64,000 nucleotides of DNA from Candidatus Methanarcanum hacksteinii. Lineage in GTDB: Archaea; Thermoplasmatota; Thermoplasmata; Methanomassiliicoccales; Methanomethylophilaceae. The stretch spans positions 248,001-312,000 of the forward strand of contig LVVQ01000002.1 in assembly GCA_006954405.1 (NCBI GenBank), given 5' to 3'. Both the position numbers and the translations under genes were made by a program. Below are positions 35,516-43,955 of the stretch, in pieces; the stretch's first letter is position 1; the number at the start of each line of letters is the position of its first letter. The notes beneath the pieces were generated by a model. The model did no database searches and was not told the DNA's origin. It was given only the letters and a program-made list of their open reading frames with translations.

Positions 35516-35770
35516 TCAGGATTTGATGTCACTAAAATAAGCAGATATCTCGTCAGCCGCCTCTATGATAGCGGGTACAGGATCGCCCTCATACATCTCA
35601 ACGTAGAGTTCGGGCATCTCAAGTTCAGGATGGGTCTCGATGAACCTTACGATCTTGACATCCTTGTTGTCATTGAGTTTCTCGATGATGGGCATCACAA
35701 TGGTGGTGTCCGCATCTCTGATTCCAATCTTGATCGAATTCTCTGTCCTTTCAACGAGCTGAAGTTGCAT
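35516..35770 (-). CDS. rpoL: DNA-directed RNA polymerase subunit L
   Basis: An 84-residue archaeal RNA polymerase subunit (Rpb11/Rpo11) that pairs with RpoD to start assembly of the enzyme. The protein has the usual short form with LVERTENSIKIGIRDADTTI and the helix PVPAIIEAADEISAYF at the end. The usual HTL-x-N loop region reads ADTTIVMPIIEKLNDN. It is followed directly by truD. The 120 bases upstream hold no other gene. Confidence 0.93.
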   Translation of the reverse strand: MQLQLVERTENSIKIGIRDADTTIVMPIIEKLNDNKDVKIVRFIETHPELEMPELYVEMYEGDPVPAIIEAADEISAYFSDIKS

Positions 35771-35891
35771 GGGGTCACGTATATCGTTGATGTCTTAAAT
35801 GTTTCGCGCGCGTAAGGACGGTGTCCGAGATATGGATCGGACCATACATTCCATTCACATGTACATCATCATGAACATACCCAGATACACA

Positions 35892-37658
35892 TCATTCATC
35901 GATCCCTGTGGAGTCATGTGCCTGCATCTCGTACATCTCCATGATCTCCTGCACGGTGGTGCATTGTTCCGCATCTTTGTCGTCCCTTACGCGACCAGTG
36001 AACCTGGGGAATCTTATTCCGAGTCCTGAATCATCCTTGATCATCCCCATGCCGGCTGTGTGATTGGGACTTACGGTTATCTCTGCCGCTACCACTTCCA
36101 ACACCACGTGCGGTTCGAACCACACGTCGGGAATCATCTTCGCATCGAGGGATGATGGTCTTTCGGACGTCTTGTATCCATCAAGGAGAGCAGGCATCCC
36201 ATCGAGGAAGGCATCATCGAAACCTGTTCCTAATTTACATACGGTACCGAACCTTCCGATCTCCGGATCGTATGATGCCATCAAAAGGGCACCGTACTTA
36301 CCGGCACGTTTACCCATCCCGTAGAACGCTCCTACAACAGCAAGATCGAATGAGTCAGTGAGGTTCTCTTGGTAATCCTTCTTGTATTTGATCCAAAGGA
36401 ATCCTCTCGATCCTGCACGATAGATGGAATCGTCTGAGATCGATTTGGCCATGACCCCTTCGCATCTCGCCGTTATCGCTTCTTCGAAGAATTCCTCTCC
36501 CTCATCCTCGGAATGAACAATTCTCATAGTGGACATCTGAACGTTATCGGAGATGTCGAACCATTCGGTCAATGCAGACCTTCTTTGAAGATAGGGGGTC
36601 GTGGTCATATCCTTCCCGTCGACATACAACATGTCGAACATGAATATCCTGACAGGCACCTCTTTCACAGCATCATCCATGCCGTGCTTCCTTCTCCTGT
36701 GCGTGACCTCTTGGAATGATTGCATATATCCCGTCTCAGCATCGACAGCTACGCATTCACCTTCGATTATGGCCTCGGTCCCTTTGAAATGTTCACACAG
36801 GGCCTGCGCTATGTCCGGGAAGTTGGGCGTGAGGTCCTCCAACCTTCTGGAGTAGATCTTGACGGAATCCTTTCCGATATGCACTTGAGCTCTGATGCCG
36901 TCGTATTTGTACTCTATAGCACATTCTCCGCCCATCTTCGATACCACTTCGCCTATCGAAGGGAGGCGTTCTGCGAGCATGACCTTTATCGGATTGCCGA
37001 TGGTGACCTGTATCCTCTGTATGCCGTCGATACCGCTTCTGCAGATGGTCTCTGCAACCAATCCTAGGTCGCATGTGACATTGAATGCTCTCTCAACGGA
37101 TTCCCTGTCCTCCTTCGTTGCGAACGCTATCGACAAAGCATCCAAGATCGTCATTGTGGATGCACCGATCCTCATCCTTCCGGTGACTATCCTACAGAGG
37201 TATCTTGCCTCCAATGGTCCGGAATCATGGAGTAGATTGGCAAGATGTTTCATCTTCTTGTCCTGTGAATCCTTTCCTTCTGCGGTCTCGATGAGTGTCA
37301 AGCCTTTCACGACCCTGTCCAATGTCAAAGGTTCGGAGAACAACGTCATCTGTTTCTTCGTGCCTATGAGTTTCTCAGCTACGGCACCAGGATCTCCTTC
37401 CTTCACCCACATCTCCTCGACCTTGCTATCCTTGGTCCCTGATGTGAATGCTATCGCTCTCAATACGAGCTTATCCGCCATCCCTAGCTCAACACCATAG
37501 AAATCCGGATGCAGTTTACCTTGGGAGAGATAGATTATCGATCTCAGATCATCGGGATTACAATCCTTGAAGAAATCAGCCAATATCGCAGTCATCTCAA
37601 GACGTGCACTCGTTGATTCAAGTCTGTCGAACATCTTTGCGATATCAGTGAAGTCCAT
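35892..37658 (-). CDS. lig: ATP-dependent DNA ligase
   Basis: The replicative ligase of archaea, 588 residues. An N-terminal helical DNA-binding domain (residues 1-215) is followed by the adenylation domain with the active-site lysine in IEYKYDGIRAQVHIG near residue 255, then RRLEDLTPNFPD, and nucleotide-binding motifs such as GECVAVDAETGYMQSFQ and EGVMAKS. The C-terminal OB-fold domain (SFDLAVVGAFYGMGKRAGKYG...) ends near GIRFPRFTGRVRDDKDAEQ. It starts 33 bases after the Hef helicase gene ends, so the two are probably co-transcribed. Confidence 0.97.
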   Translation of the reverse strand: MDFTDIAKMFDRLESTSARLEMTAILADFFKDCNPDDLRSIIYLSQGKLHPDFYGVELGMADKLVLRAIAFTSGTKDSKVEEMWVKEGDPGAVAEKLIGTKKQMTLFSEPLTLDRVVKGLTLIETAEGKDSQDKKMKHLANLLHDSGPLEARYLCRIVTGRMRIGASTMTILDALSIAFATKEDRESVERAFNVTCDLGLVAETICRSGIDGIQRIQVTIGNPIKVMLAERLPSIGEVVSKMGGECAIEYKYDGIRAQVHIGKDSVKIYSRRLEDLTPNFPDIAQALCEHFKGTEAIIEGECVAVDAETGYMQSFQEVTHRRRKHGMDDAVKEVPVRIFMFDMLYVDGKDMTTTPYLQRRSALTEWFDISDNVQMSTMRIVHSEDEGEEFFEEAITARCEGVMAKSISDDSIYRAGSRGFLWIKYKKDYQENLTDSFDLAVVGAFYGMGKRAGKYGALLMASYDPEIGRFGTVCKLGTGFDDAFLDGMPALLDGYKTSERPSSLDAKMIPDVWFEPHVVLEVVAAEITVSPNHTAGMGMIKDDSGLGIRFPRFTGRVRDDKDAEQCTTVQEIMEMYEMQAHDSTGIDE

Positions 37659-37690
37659 GCGATGGGTTAATGCACATGAGAATAAAAATA

Positions 37691-39238
37691 TCAGTATTCG
37701 CCCAATCTGGTTTGTCTTCTCTGTCCAGAATGGGTGATGAATCTAAGGTCCATGTTGAGTTTGTCCAGATTCTCCCTCATCATCTCCTCCTTCCTCTCGC
37801 TCGTACGTTCGTAGGCCTCGTCCCTGGTCCCTTTAGCTATCATGACGATGACCTCTCCCGTATTCTTCCTTCCTGTGCGTCCGCGTCTCTGTATAGTGCG
37901 TATCTCTGAAGGCACAGGTTCGTAGAAGATCACCATGTCTGTGCTAGCTATGTCCAAACCTTCCTCTCCAACGGATGTCGAGACCACGACATTGTACACT
38001 CCGTTGCGGAAATCGTTCAGTAAGGATATCTGCTCCTTCTGTTTCAATCCGCCATTGGATTGCCCTATCAATTTGGTCACCTTGGCATTGGGTATGCGCG
38101 ACAGTTTCTCCATCAGGATATCGCAGGTCTCACGGTATTGGCTGAACACCATCACCTTGTGTTCATCCGAGGAATTGATCTCCTGACTGACAAGACTCAT
38201 GAGTCTGGAGATCTTCGGATGTTCGACCTTCGTATCCCTCAATATCCTCCAGAGTTCCTTGTATGAGGGTTGGTTGATGATATCCTTGGATGCTTTCGCA
38301 CCTTTGGCGGTCGAAGCATCACTCTCGATCTTGAGCATGTAGTTCCTCAATGTCGTCATGCCCTGCGTCTCGGCAAGTCCTATGGCATGCATCAATTTGA
38401 TCGCAGCGGATTGCGACACCAATCCGCGGAATATCATGGATGTCTTCTCGCCCCTTGCCAATCTCTTCTGGAGCGTATCCCCTACTACCAACAGATGTTT
38501 TGTGGATGCAGGCCAACCCGGGTCCATGAATTTGAGATTGACCAATTCGTTGAGATAGACGTTCAGCATCTTGTTCAATATCTTGATGACATTCAGCAGG
38601 TCGTCAGGCATGTCCACTATCTCATTCCTGACGAACGTATCATGGACATATGGGGATACATCAGGATCATCATCCGATCTCATGACAGCATGCGTGATAT
38701 CCAAATTCCTACAGACCTCGATCATCTTGTTCAGATCGGATCCTGGGGACGCTGTCATCCCAAGCGTCAATCCTGAGTGGTAGTACGATGCGATGTTCAC
38801 ATAGGAGTATCCTCCGACAGCACGATGTGCCTCATCGAATACGATCAATCCGAAATCCCTGAGGGAGTATCTCTCATTCTGAAGGTCGTTGTCCACTACT
38901 TGCGGCGTACATACGATGAGATCGTTCCCTTCGATGATCTTGGCCCTTTTCTCAGGCGCCATGAGACCATTCATCGTACCTATTTTGACATCATTCATGA
39001 ATTGGGAGTATGTTGAGTAGTGTTGCTCCACAAGGGGTTTGGTGGGTGCAAGTATCAACACCTTCTTCCCCTTCTCAAGGATGTGGGCTGCAACGATCAT
39101 AGCTATTATCGTCTTTCCCAAACCTGTCGGTATGATGACAAGCGTATTCTCTTTCAAACAATCATTCGCAATGTTCCTCTGATATGTACGCTCCTCTATC
39201 ATGTCTGGAGCGATATATCTGTGAGATAGGAATGACAT
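37691..39238 (-). CDS. Hef/Mph1-type DNA helicase without nuclease domain
   Basis: A 515-residue superfamily-2 helicase similar to the helicase half of Hef, which processes stalled forks. Motifs: TYQRNIANDCL (Q-like), IIPTGLGKTIIAMIVA (motif I), LAPTKPLVEQHY (Ia), VFDEAHRAVGGYSYV (II, DEAH), GMTASPGSD (III), and RRGRTGRKNTG (VI). The protein ends soon after motif VI (QTRLGEY), so the XPF-type nuclease and HhH domains of euryarchaeal Hef are missing. The arrangement with DNA ligase downstream suggests fork repair. The ATG at 39238 is used; one at 39202 is possible. Confidence 0.92.
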   Translation of the reverse strand: MSFLSHRYIAPDMIEERTYQRNIANDCLKENTLVIIPTGLGKTIIAMIVAAHILEKGKKVLILAPTKPLVEQHYSTYSQFMNDVKIGTMNGLMAPEKRAKIIEGNDLIVCTPQVVDNDLQNERYSLRDFGLIVFDEAHRAVGGYSYVNIASYYHSGLTLGMTASPGSDLNKMIEVCRNLDITHAVMRSDDDPDVSPYVHDTFVRNEIVDMPDDLLNVIKILNKMLNVYLNELVNLKFMDPGWPASTKHLLVVGDTLQKRLARGEKTSMIFRGLVSQSAAIKLMHAIGLAETQGMTTLRNYMLKIESDASTAKGAKASKDIINQPSYKELWRILRDTKVEHPKISRLMSLVSQEINSSDEHKVMVFSQYRETCDILMEKLSRIPNAKVTKLIGQSNGGLKQKEQISLLNDFRNGVYNVVVSTSVGEEGLDIASTDMVIFYEPVPSEIRTIQRRGRTGRKNTGEVIVMIAKGTRDEAYERTSERKEEMMRENLDKLNMDLRFITHSGQRRQTRLGEY

Positions 39239-39305
39239 ATTTCTTTCAAAAGTAATATTGTATATAATACAACTGGGGGGTTGGCCGATTGTTGATGTGA
39301 CGGCC

Positions 39306-39330
39306 AGGGTGTGTCATGCGGACACACCCT
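39306..39330 (-). terminator. Hairpin downstream of the IscA-like gene
   Basis: AGGGTGTGTC-ATGCG-GACACACCCT is a perfect 10-bp stem, 11 bases after the IscA-like stop codon and just upstream of the helicase promoter. It may end the IscA transcript, although there is no clear T run. Confidence 0.5.
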
Positions 39331-39341
39331 AGGTTATGGAT

Positions 39342-39665
39342 TTAATGGCATCCGCCGCCACATGAGGCGCAACCCTTTGCGTTGGGGTCGCGTATCGTGA
39401 GTCCTGTGCCGAAGTTGGGGTCATCCACGAATTCGATCACACAGGGGTCGAGTGCCTCTTTCGTCTCTGCATCGCAGAAGAAATCGAAACCGTTCTGTTT
39501 GAGGATCTCCTCTCCCTCAGCCGCTTTCTCTTGGAATGACATACCGAACTGTGGACCTGAGCAGGCCATACCTGCGAGGTAGATCTTTATGCCGTATCCT
39601 GTCTTGTTGTTCTTTGCGAGAAGGTCTGTGATGAACTTCTCAGCATCGGCCGTTATCGTCACCAT
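39342..39665 (-). CDS. IscA/HesB-like iron-sulfur protein
   Basis: A 107-residue A-type carrier-like protein. It has YLAGMACSGPQFGMSF near residue 30 and ends GCASCGGGCH, so it keeps the cysteines used to hold iron or a [2Fe-2S]/[4Fe-4S] cluster, although in an arrangement distinct from classical IscA (LGCSGY...CGCGESF). The family is frequent in anaerobes. The role could be iron-sulfur delivery or storage. It lies upstream of, and transcribed towards, the helicase gene, and downstream of an AhpD-like gene 42 bases away. Confidence 0.9.
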   Translation of the reverse strand: MVTITADAEKFITDLLAKNNKTGYGIKIYLAGMACSGPQFGMSFQEKAAEGEEILKQNGFDFFCDAETKEALDPCVIEFVDDPNFGTGLTIRDPNAKGCASCGGGCH

Positions 39666-39707
39666 TTTATCACTGTTCCTTTATTTTTAGCGTTATATAT
39701 AAAATAA

Positions 39708-40091
39708 TCACTCATCCTCGAATAGTTCCTTGTATTTGCGGAAAGCTATCGATTCCGATCTCGTCATGGCCATCAAGGCACCTATCGTCATGGCCTCCAA
39801 CATCTCTTCCTTGGTCGCCCCTGCATCCTTCGCATGTTCGCCCTGCACCTTTATGCAGTGCTCCCCTCCGACGGCCGATGCGGCAGCAACGGCACAGAGG
39901 TATGCAGTCTTCCTATCCATCTTGCGCCCTTCGCCTTCGAAGAGTGCTCTGGATAGATTGGATGAGGGGATGAACAGATCGGGTCTCTCCGACATGACCT
40001 CGCATACCAATGGGACGAATCCATACAACTCTTCCATCGATTTGAGGATCTTGTCCGCAATCTCTCTATCACTCATAGGTTCCCCGCACAT
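39708..40091 (-). CDS. AhpD/carboxymuconolactone decarboxylase-fold protein
   Basis: A 127-residue all-helical protein of the AhpD-like family. The active-site helix reads GGEHCIKVQGEHAKDAGAT near residue 78. Family members that act as peroxidase reductases have E-x-x-C-x-x-C-x-x-x-H; here the first Cys position is Glu and only one Cys remains, though the following His is kept. It may be a decarboxylase-like or structural variant. ATG at 40091 lies about 25 bases after a TATA-like element (CTTTAATAG); an ATG at 40076 with GGGGA upstream is the alternative. Confidence 0.88.
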   Translation of the reverse strand: MCGEPMSDREIADKILKSMEELYGFVPLVCEVMSERPDLFIPSSNLSRALFEGEGRKMDRKTAYLCAVAAASAVGGEHCIKVQGEHAKDAGATKEEMLEAMTIGALMAMTRSESIAFRKYKELFEDE

Positions 40092-40217
40092 ATTCCATAT
40101 ATCGATGGTTTTCTATTAAAGTTAACGGTGTTTAGTGTCAATTCTCAGCTCATATGTTAATTGTAATCTGCGGTTTAAATCAATCCTGACGTGAAATCAT
40201 GTTCTGGAGGCGAACAA

Positions 40218-40910
40218 ATGAGTAGCCAATCAGAAAAGGAATTGAGGGAGGTCTTCGAGGAGGCCGGCAAGAGACACGGATACGGGATAACGAGGGCGCG
40301 TTACGTCGCACTGAGGGATTTCAAGGTCCGTTGGACAAGGGTAGCGAACAGGGATTGGGCGGATTTCGAGGTGTCGGATTACATCAAAGGAGCACATCCG
40401 GATCTGATCGCGAGCCTTGCGGAATCCATCTTCTCCAAGATGGAGAACAAGACCGTTCCGTACTCGGACGCACTTTCGAAATGGGCCTTGTCACATGATT
40501 TCATTGAGGAGAAACAGCCGATCTACATCTCCAGGTGCAGGAACCTTACGAGGACGACGGAAGGTAACAGCAAGAATCTGGACGAATCGTTCGACAGACT
40601 GATCGCTATGGGCCTTGTGGACGAGGAACCGAGACCGTACATGTCATGGACGATGAACGAGTTCATGAGGAAATGCGGTTATTCATCATCCCTGATGAAT
40701 GTGATCGTCATATCATCGTATTTCGATGCGGATGAGATCCCAGATTCCCTGTTGGATTATGTCGTCTACGGAGAATGGCTTCGTCTGTCAGAGGGAAGGA
40801 AGTGCTTCGGGTACGAAATCGACAACGCGTACATCAGGGAGATGATGGACAGATTCCCCGGAGGAGAGACATCGAAAAGATTGCTCGAGAAGTTCAGGAT
40901 GCACATCTGA
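40218..40910 (+). CDS. SprT-like protein that lacks the HExxH zinc motif
   Basis: A 230-residue basic protein. The middle part looks like archaeal SprT/DUF45-type proteins (IYISRCRNLTRTTEGNSKNLDESFDRLIAMGLV). Where these have the zinc helix YxxxHExxH, this protein reads LDYVVYGEWLRLSEGRKCFGYEIDNAYIREM, so the catalytic Glu is alone and both zinc His residues are absent. It is probably a pseudoenzyme kept for binding, but the family assignment is by eye. The ATG at 40218 (MSSQSEKEL) has TGGAGG seven bases upstream and is preferred to an upstream start at 40191. Confidence 0.75.
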   Translation: MSSQSEKELREVFEEAGKRHGYGITRARYVALRDFKVRWTRVANRDWADFEVSDYIKGAHPDLIASLAESIFSKMENKTVPYSDALSKWALSHDFIEEKQPIYISRCRNLTRTTEGNSKNLDESFDRLIAMGLVDEEPRPYMSWTMNEFMRKCGYSSSLMNVIVISSYFDADEIPDSLLDYVVYGEWLRLSEGRKCFGYEIDNAYIREMMDRFPGGETSKRLLEKFRMHI

Positions 40911-40919
40911 AATAGCGTA

Positions 40920-41146
40920 TGGGGGATGATTGTCCCCCTGCGCTAACACATCCTATCATCGTTACGCCGATGACGGCGACCTCCGGACACTGACTTACGC
41001 AGGGAGTATGTTTCGGATCCTACGTTGTCTCCCGGTCATCGCTACGATGTCACATCGCAAGCTCCCGCAAGTTCCCAAATCAGTATTAGGATCGCTGTAT
41101 GCCTGACCGTACACATGGTGTTCATAGATCGCACCCCTTCGTCAGT
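40920..41146 (-). ncRNA. Candidate structured RNA with its own TATA box, family unknown
   Basis: This 280-bp gene-free stretch (40911-41191) has a clear minus-strand TATA element (ATTATTTATACTG, about 41166-41178) and a start point expected near 41146. The RNA could form a stem GATCCTA/TAGGATC enclosing about 65 bases, hairpins CCTGAC...GTCAGG, CGATG-TGA-CATCG and CGCCG-TCAT-CGGCG, and a terminal GGGGGA-CAATCA-TCCCCC hairpin at about 40920-40940. It lacks the GGAAGG core of SRP RNA and the GGAAAGUCC core of RNase P RNA as I know them. Expression and family are unproven. The terminal hairpin may also end the SprT-like gene. Confidence 0.4.
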
Positions 41147-41191
41147 CAGGTGATCGTTCATCATACTTCGCAGTATAAATAATGAAGGGCA

Positions 41192-41989
41192 TCAATCGTC
41201 GGTGATTATCTCTTCCGGTGCTCCACCGAAGTAGACCAACGCATATTGTTCCATGAAGTGGAGGTTGCCTGGCAGTATCAGGGTGAATAACGGTTCTCCG
41301 AGATCCATCTCCAACAGATCCTTCACATATCCTGCTGTGATCTTCTCATTCGGTGATCCGACCTGGGAAGCGACGACCATGAGCGTGTCGTCCTTGATGA
41401 GCCCTCTCTGCCATTTCTTCTCGCCCTCGATAAGCCATTCGAGCGCCTGGTGGGCGGTCATGTATCTCATCTCATCCGCGTGTATGTCGAGGAGGATCAT
41501 CGTATGGAGCCCCCTCTCCTTGTTCTCGCAGATATGATCATATGGTGACTGCGGTTGATATCCGTCATCCATGAATGGCAGTGTGACCGTCCTTCCGAAC
41601 TTGTATGGTTGAAGACCAGTGGATGAGGGACATGCGGAGAATATCGATATGCCGTGGTAGATCTTGACAGGTATGCCGAGGTCCTTGGCTTGAATCCTGA
41701 GATCGACGTGTGTCGTGGCGGCCATGGTGTCGCCTGCTGTGATGAATCCGACACGCATCGCCATAGCATCATTGATCACATCCTCTCCTTCCTCGACCTG
41801 ACCTCTGTAAAGGACCTTGATCTTCTTGCCCAAAGCCTTCTCAAGATCCTCGATGCTAGTTCCGATCAGGAACGATGTGTAGAATTCAGCATAGATCCTA
41901 TCGCATGTTTTCAATGCTTCGAATGCTTTCACGGTCATACCGTCAGTACCGCTGAGACCGAGTCCAACAAAGATCAATTCGGATGTCAT
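41192..41989 (-). CDS. dph5: Diphthine synthase
   Basis: Dph5 methylates the modified histidine of elongation factor 2 with S-adenosylmethionine during diphthamide synthesis. The 265-residue protein begins ELIFVGLGLSGTDGMTVKA, has the SAM-binding loops VLYRGQVEEGED and VGFITAGDTMAATTHVDLR, and the substrate region GISIFSACPSSTGLQPYKFGRT. This is a full-length tetrapyrrole-methylase-fold enzyme of the archaeal type. It has its own upstream region and is followed by the candidate structured RNA. Confidence 0.96.
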   Translation of the reverse strand: MTSELIFVGLGLSGTDGMTVKAFEALKTCDRIYAEFYTSFLIGTSIEDLEKALGKKIKVLYRGQVEEGEDVINDAMAMRVGFITAGDTMAATTHVDLRIQAKDLGIPVKIYHGISIFSACPSSTGLQPYKFGRTVTLPFMDDGYQPQSPYDHICENKERGLHTMILLDIHADEMRYMTAHQALEWLIEGEKKWQRGLIKDDTLMVVASQVGSPNEKITAGYVKDLLEMDLGEPLFTLILPGNLHFMEQYALVYFGGAPEEIITDD

Positions 41990-42032
41990 CGCATCGTCGA
42001 TGCATACTGTAGTAAAAAAATGTATGTCGGCA

Positions 42033-42809
42033 TCAGGACTTCGATATCGATCCTTCTATGATGCTTTCAAGGAGATCGCTGAACTCGTCATCGACACCGA
42101 TCGCGCCTGTGATGTAGACGTCAATCTCATTGCCGAACAGGATGGATGTCCCGCATCTTGTATTCTCAGGCAATCCGAGATACCTAGGTATGTTGCGGTC
42201 CACATGCGATCCCGTGGAAATGATGAGCGGTACTGCGATGATCTTGTCGATACCGATGCCCATGAGGAATCTGGCGCAGTCGCCGATGGACGGTTCGTTG
42301 TGATCGAGGAATGCCGTGAACACATTCTTGTATCCTCTCTTCGTGAGTTCATCAACGTTCCTTTGGGCCATCTGTGCGCTGTATTTCATCTGAGAACCAT
42401 GGGTTATGAGCATTATTCCCGTGTTGTTGTCGATATCGGTCACAGATCTGACGTGTTTCTCGATGATATTGACGATATCCGGACTCTCGCCAACAGGCCT
42501 GACGTAGTGTATGATCATCCCTTTGACGTTATAGTCCTTGTATCTGTCATCATCCAATCCGAGCTGTCTCGGGATGTAACTGAATGTCATCTCACCAGAT
42601 GACATCATGAATGGTATGACGACGACCTCATCGACGCCATCCTCGGACATGAGTTTCATCGATGATCTGATCGTAGGTTCCTCTGCACCGATGAATGCGA
42701 TATATGTGTTGAACCCTGATTTCCTGAGCTTATCAGCATTCGATATCAAAGCATCGTGGTTGTACGGCTTATCCGAGCCATATCCGATGAGCAGAACCCC
42801 TTTAGACAT
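42033..42809 (-). CDS. cbiX: CbiX-type two-domain sirohydrochlorin chelatase
   Basis: A 258-residue chelatase that would insert cobalt (or nickel) into sirohydrochlorin on the way to cobamides or factor F430. Both halves carry chelatase-like modules: the first starts LLIGYGSDKPYNHDALI and has FIGAEEPTI with VVVIPFMMSSG; the second starts MLITHGSQMKYSAQM and has FLDHNEPSI with IIAVPLIISTGSHV. The His in ITHGSQ and TGSHV are likely metal ligands, and the first module lacks the usual His (GYGS), so only the second site looks complete. It is divergent from trm5. Confidence 0.88.
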   Translation of the reverse strand: MSKGVLLIGYGSDKPYNHDALISNADKLRKSGFNTYIAFIGAEEPTIRSSMKLMSEDGVDEVVVIPFMMSSGEMTFSYIPRQLGLDDDRYKDYNVKGMIIHYVRPVGESPDIVNIIEKHVRSVTDIDNNTGIMLITHGSQMKYSAQMAQRNVDELTKRGYKNVFTAFLDHNEPSIGDCARFLMGIGIDKIIAVPLIISTGSHVDRNIPRYLGLPENTRCGTSILFGNEIDVYITGAIGVDDEFSDLLESIIEGSISKS

Positions 42810-42866
42810 TGGAACCTACGGGCACTATCGTGGTACAATTATATATACATCTATGTTAAAATCAGG

Positions 42867-42900
42867 CCTGGCACAATGCCAGGGCCATGAAATATATTTA
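42867..42900 (+). promoter_or_regulatory. Inverted repeat and TATA box before trm5
   Basis: CCTGGC-ACAAT-GCCAGG (42867-42883) lies between the divergent cbiX and trm5 genes and directly before a TATA element AAATATATTTA (about 42890-42900). The TATA box is about 28 bases before the trm5 ATG at 42928, so the message is probably leaderless. The palindrome may be an operator. Confidence 0.4.
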
Positions 42901-42927
42901 TCTACTAGTCAGTATCATCGAGTAAAT

Positions 42928-43923
42928 ATGGTCAGATGTATCCGTGTTCCGAAGGTAGATGGCAATGCCGTCAGGATGAGATTGAAGGACCAAGGTGCAT
43001 TGGACCATGATCACAGGATACGCAGTGATGGTAACGATCTGTTGATCCCTATCCTTGCGGATTCATTCGAGGATTATGCCGTCTGTGACGCTGAATTGGA
43101 GCATATAGACCATAAGATAACGGATTACAGACTCTATCTTCCAGAGGATGTCAGGGATATCCTTCCTAATTCATATGACAACATCGGCGATGTCCTGGTT
43201 GTAAAATTGGTCGATGAATTGCTGCCCTTGAAGCATGAGATCGGCGATGCATTGCTTAGAACATCATCCAATACCCGTTGTGTCCTCTTGGACGGTGGTG
43301 TGAAAGGGGAATTACGTGTCAGGGATCTGGAATTGATCGCCGGTGTCGGGCCTTCGGAGACGAAACATCGCGAGTCCGGAGTGGTGATGATGACAGATCC
43401 TGCGAAGGTCTATTACAATCCGAGATTGGCCACAGAAAGGGAACGTGTAGCCTCATTGGTCAAAGATGGAGAGACAATAATCGACATGTTCGCTGGTGTC
43501 GCTCCTTTCCCGTTGACGATCTGCAGACATGCACATCCTAAAGTCGTGTATGCGATCGATCTGAACCATGATGCGGTGGAATATGCTAAGATCAATGCAG
43601 GATTGAATCATTTCGATAACATCGTTCCATTGGAAGGGGATGCAAGAGAGGTCATCAAGGACCTTCCCGATGCTGACAGGGTGATAATGAACCTCCCTCA
43701 GATAGCACAGGATTTCTTACCGGATGCCCTATCCAAGACGAAGGTCGGCGGGACCGTCCATATGCACAAGATACTCGAACGTGCTGAGATAGAGAAGTTC
43801 TGCAAAGGTCTGATCGACGATATGGGAAAGAGAGGACTTCACTGCGAGATATCCGAATTGAAGGAACTGAAAACGTACTCTCCTTCAGCCAGCGTTTATG
43901 TGATAGATCTGAAAAGAAGATGA
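42928..43923 (+). CDS. trm5: tRNA (guanine(37)-N1)-methyltransferase Trm5
   Basis: Trm5 methylates G37 next to the anticodon. The 331-residue protein has the archaeal D1-like start MVRCIRVPKVDGNAVRMRL, the D2/D3 Rossmann fold with IIDMFAGVAPFPLTICRHA (motif I, SAM binding), VYAIDLNHDAVEYAKINA (motif II) and VIMNLPQIAQDFLPDAL (motif IV, NLPxxA), and ends SASVYVIDLKRR. The ATG at 42928 is chosen because earlier in-frame ATGs have no family similarity and a TATA box lies 28 bases before it. It converges on dcd. Confidence 0.95.
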   Translation: MVRCIRVPKVDGNAVRMRLKDQGALDHDHRIRSDGNDLLIPILADSFEDYAVCDAELEHIDHKITDYRLYLPEDVRDILPNSYDNIGDVLVVKLVDELLPLKHEIGDALLRTSSNTRCVLLDGGVKGELRVRDLELIAGVGPSETKHRESGVVMMTDPAKVYYNPRLATERERVASLVKDGETIIDMFAGVAPFPLTICRHAHPKVVYAIDLNHDAVEYAKINAGLNHFDNIVPLEGDAREVIKDLPDADRVIMNLPQIAQDFLPDALSKTKVGGTVHMHKILERAEIEKFCKGLIDDMGKRGLHCEISELKELKTYSPSASVYVIDLKRR

Positions 43924-43950
43924 TCGTCCCGCCCTTTACGACGGGACGAT
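43923..43950. terminator. Bidirectional terminator between trm5 and dcd
   Basis: ATCGTCCCG-CCCTTTACGA-CGGGACGAT is a perfect 9-bp stem that starts at the trm5 stop codon and ends six bases before the dcd stop codon. Confidence 0.65.
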
Positions 43951-43955
43951 GGATA

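Noticed and set aside
40911..41191. SRP RNA or RNase P RNA as the identity of the structured stretch
   Set aside because: Neither the GGAAGG-type SRP core nor the GGAAAGUCC-type RNase P core is found on either strand.
42607..43923. Longer trm5 frame with 107 extra residues
   Set aside because: It runs through cbiX on the other strand and the promoter region; the family begins at 42928.
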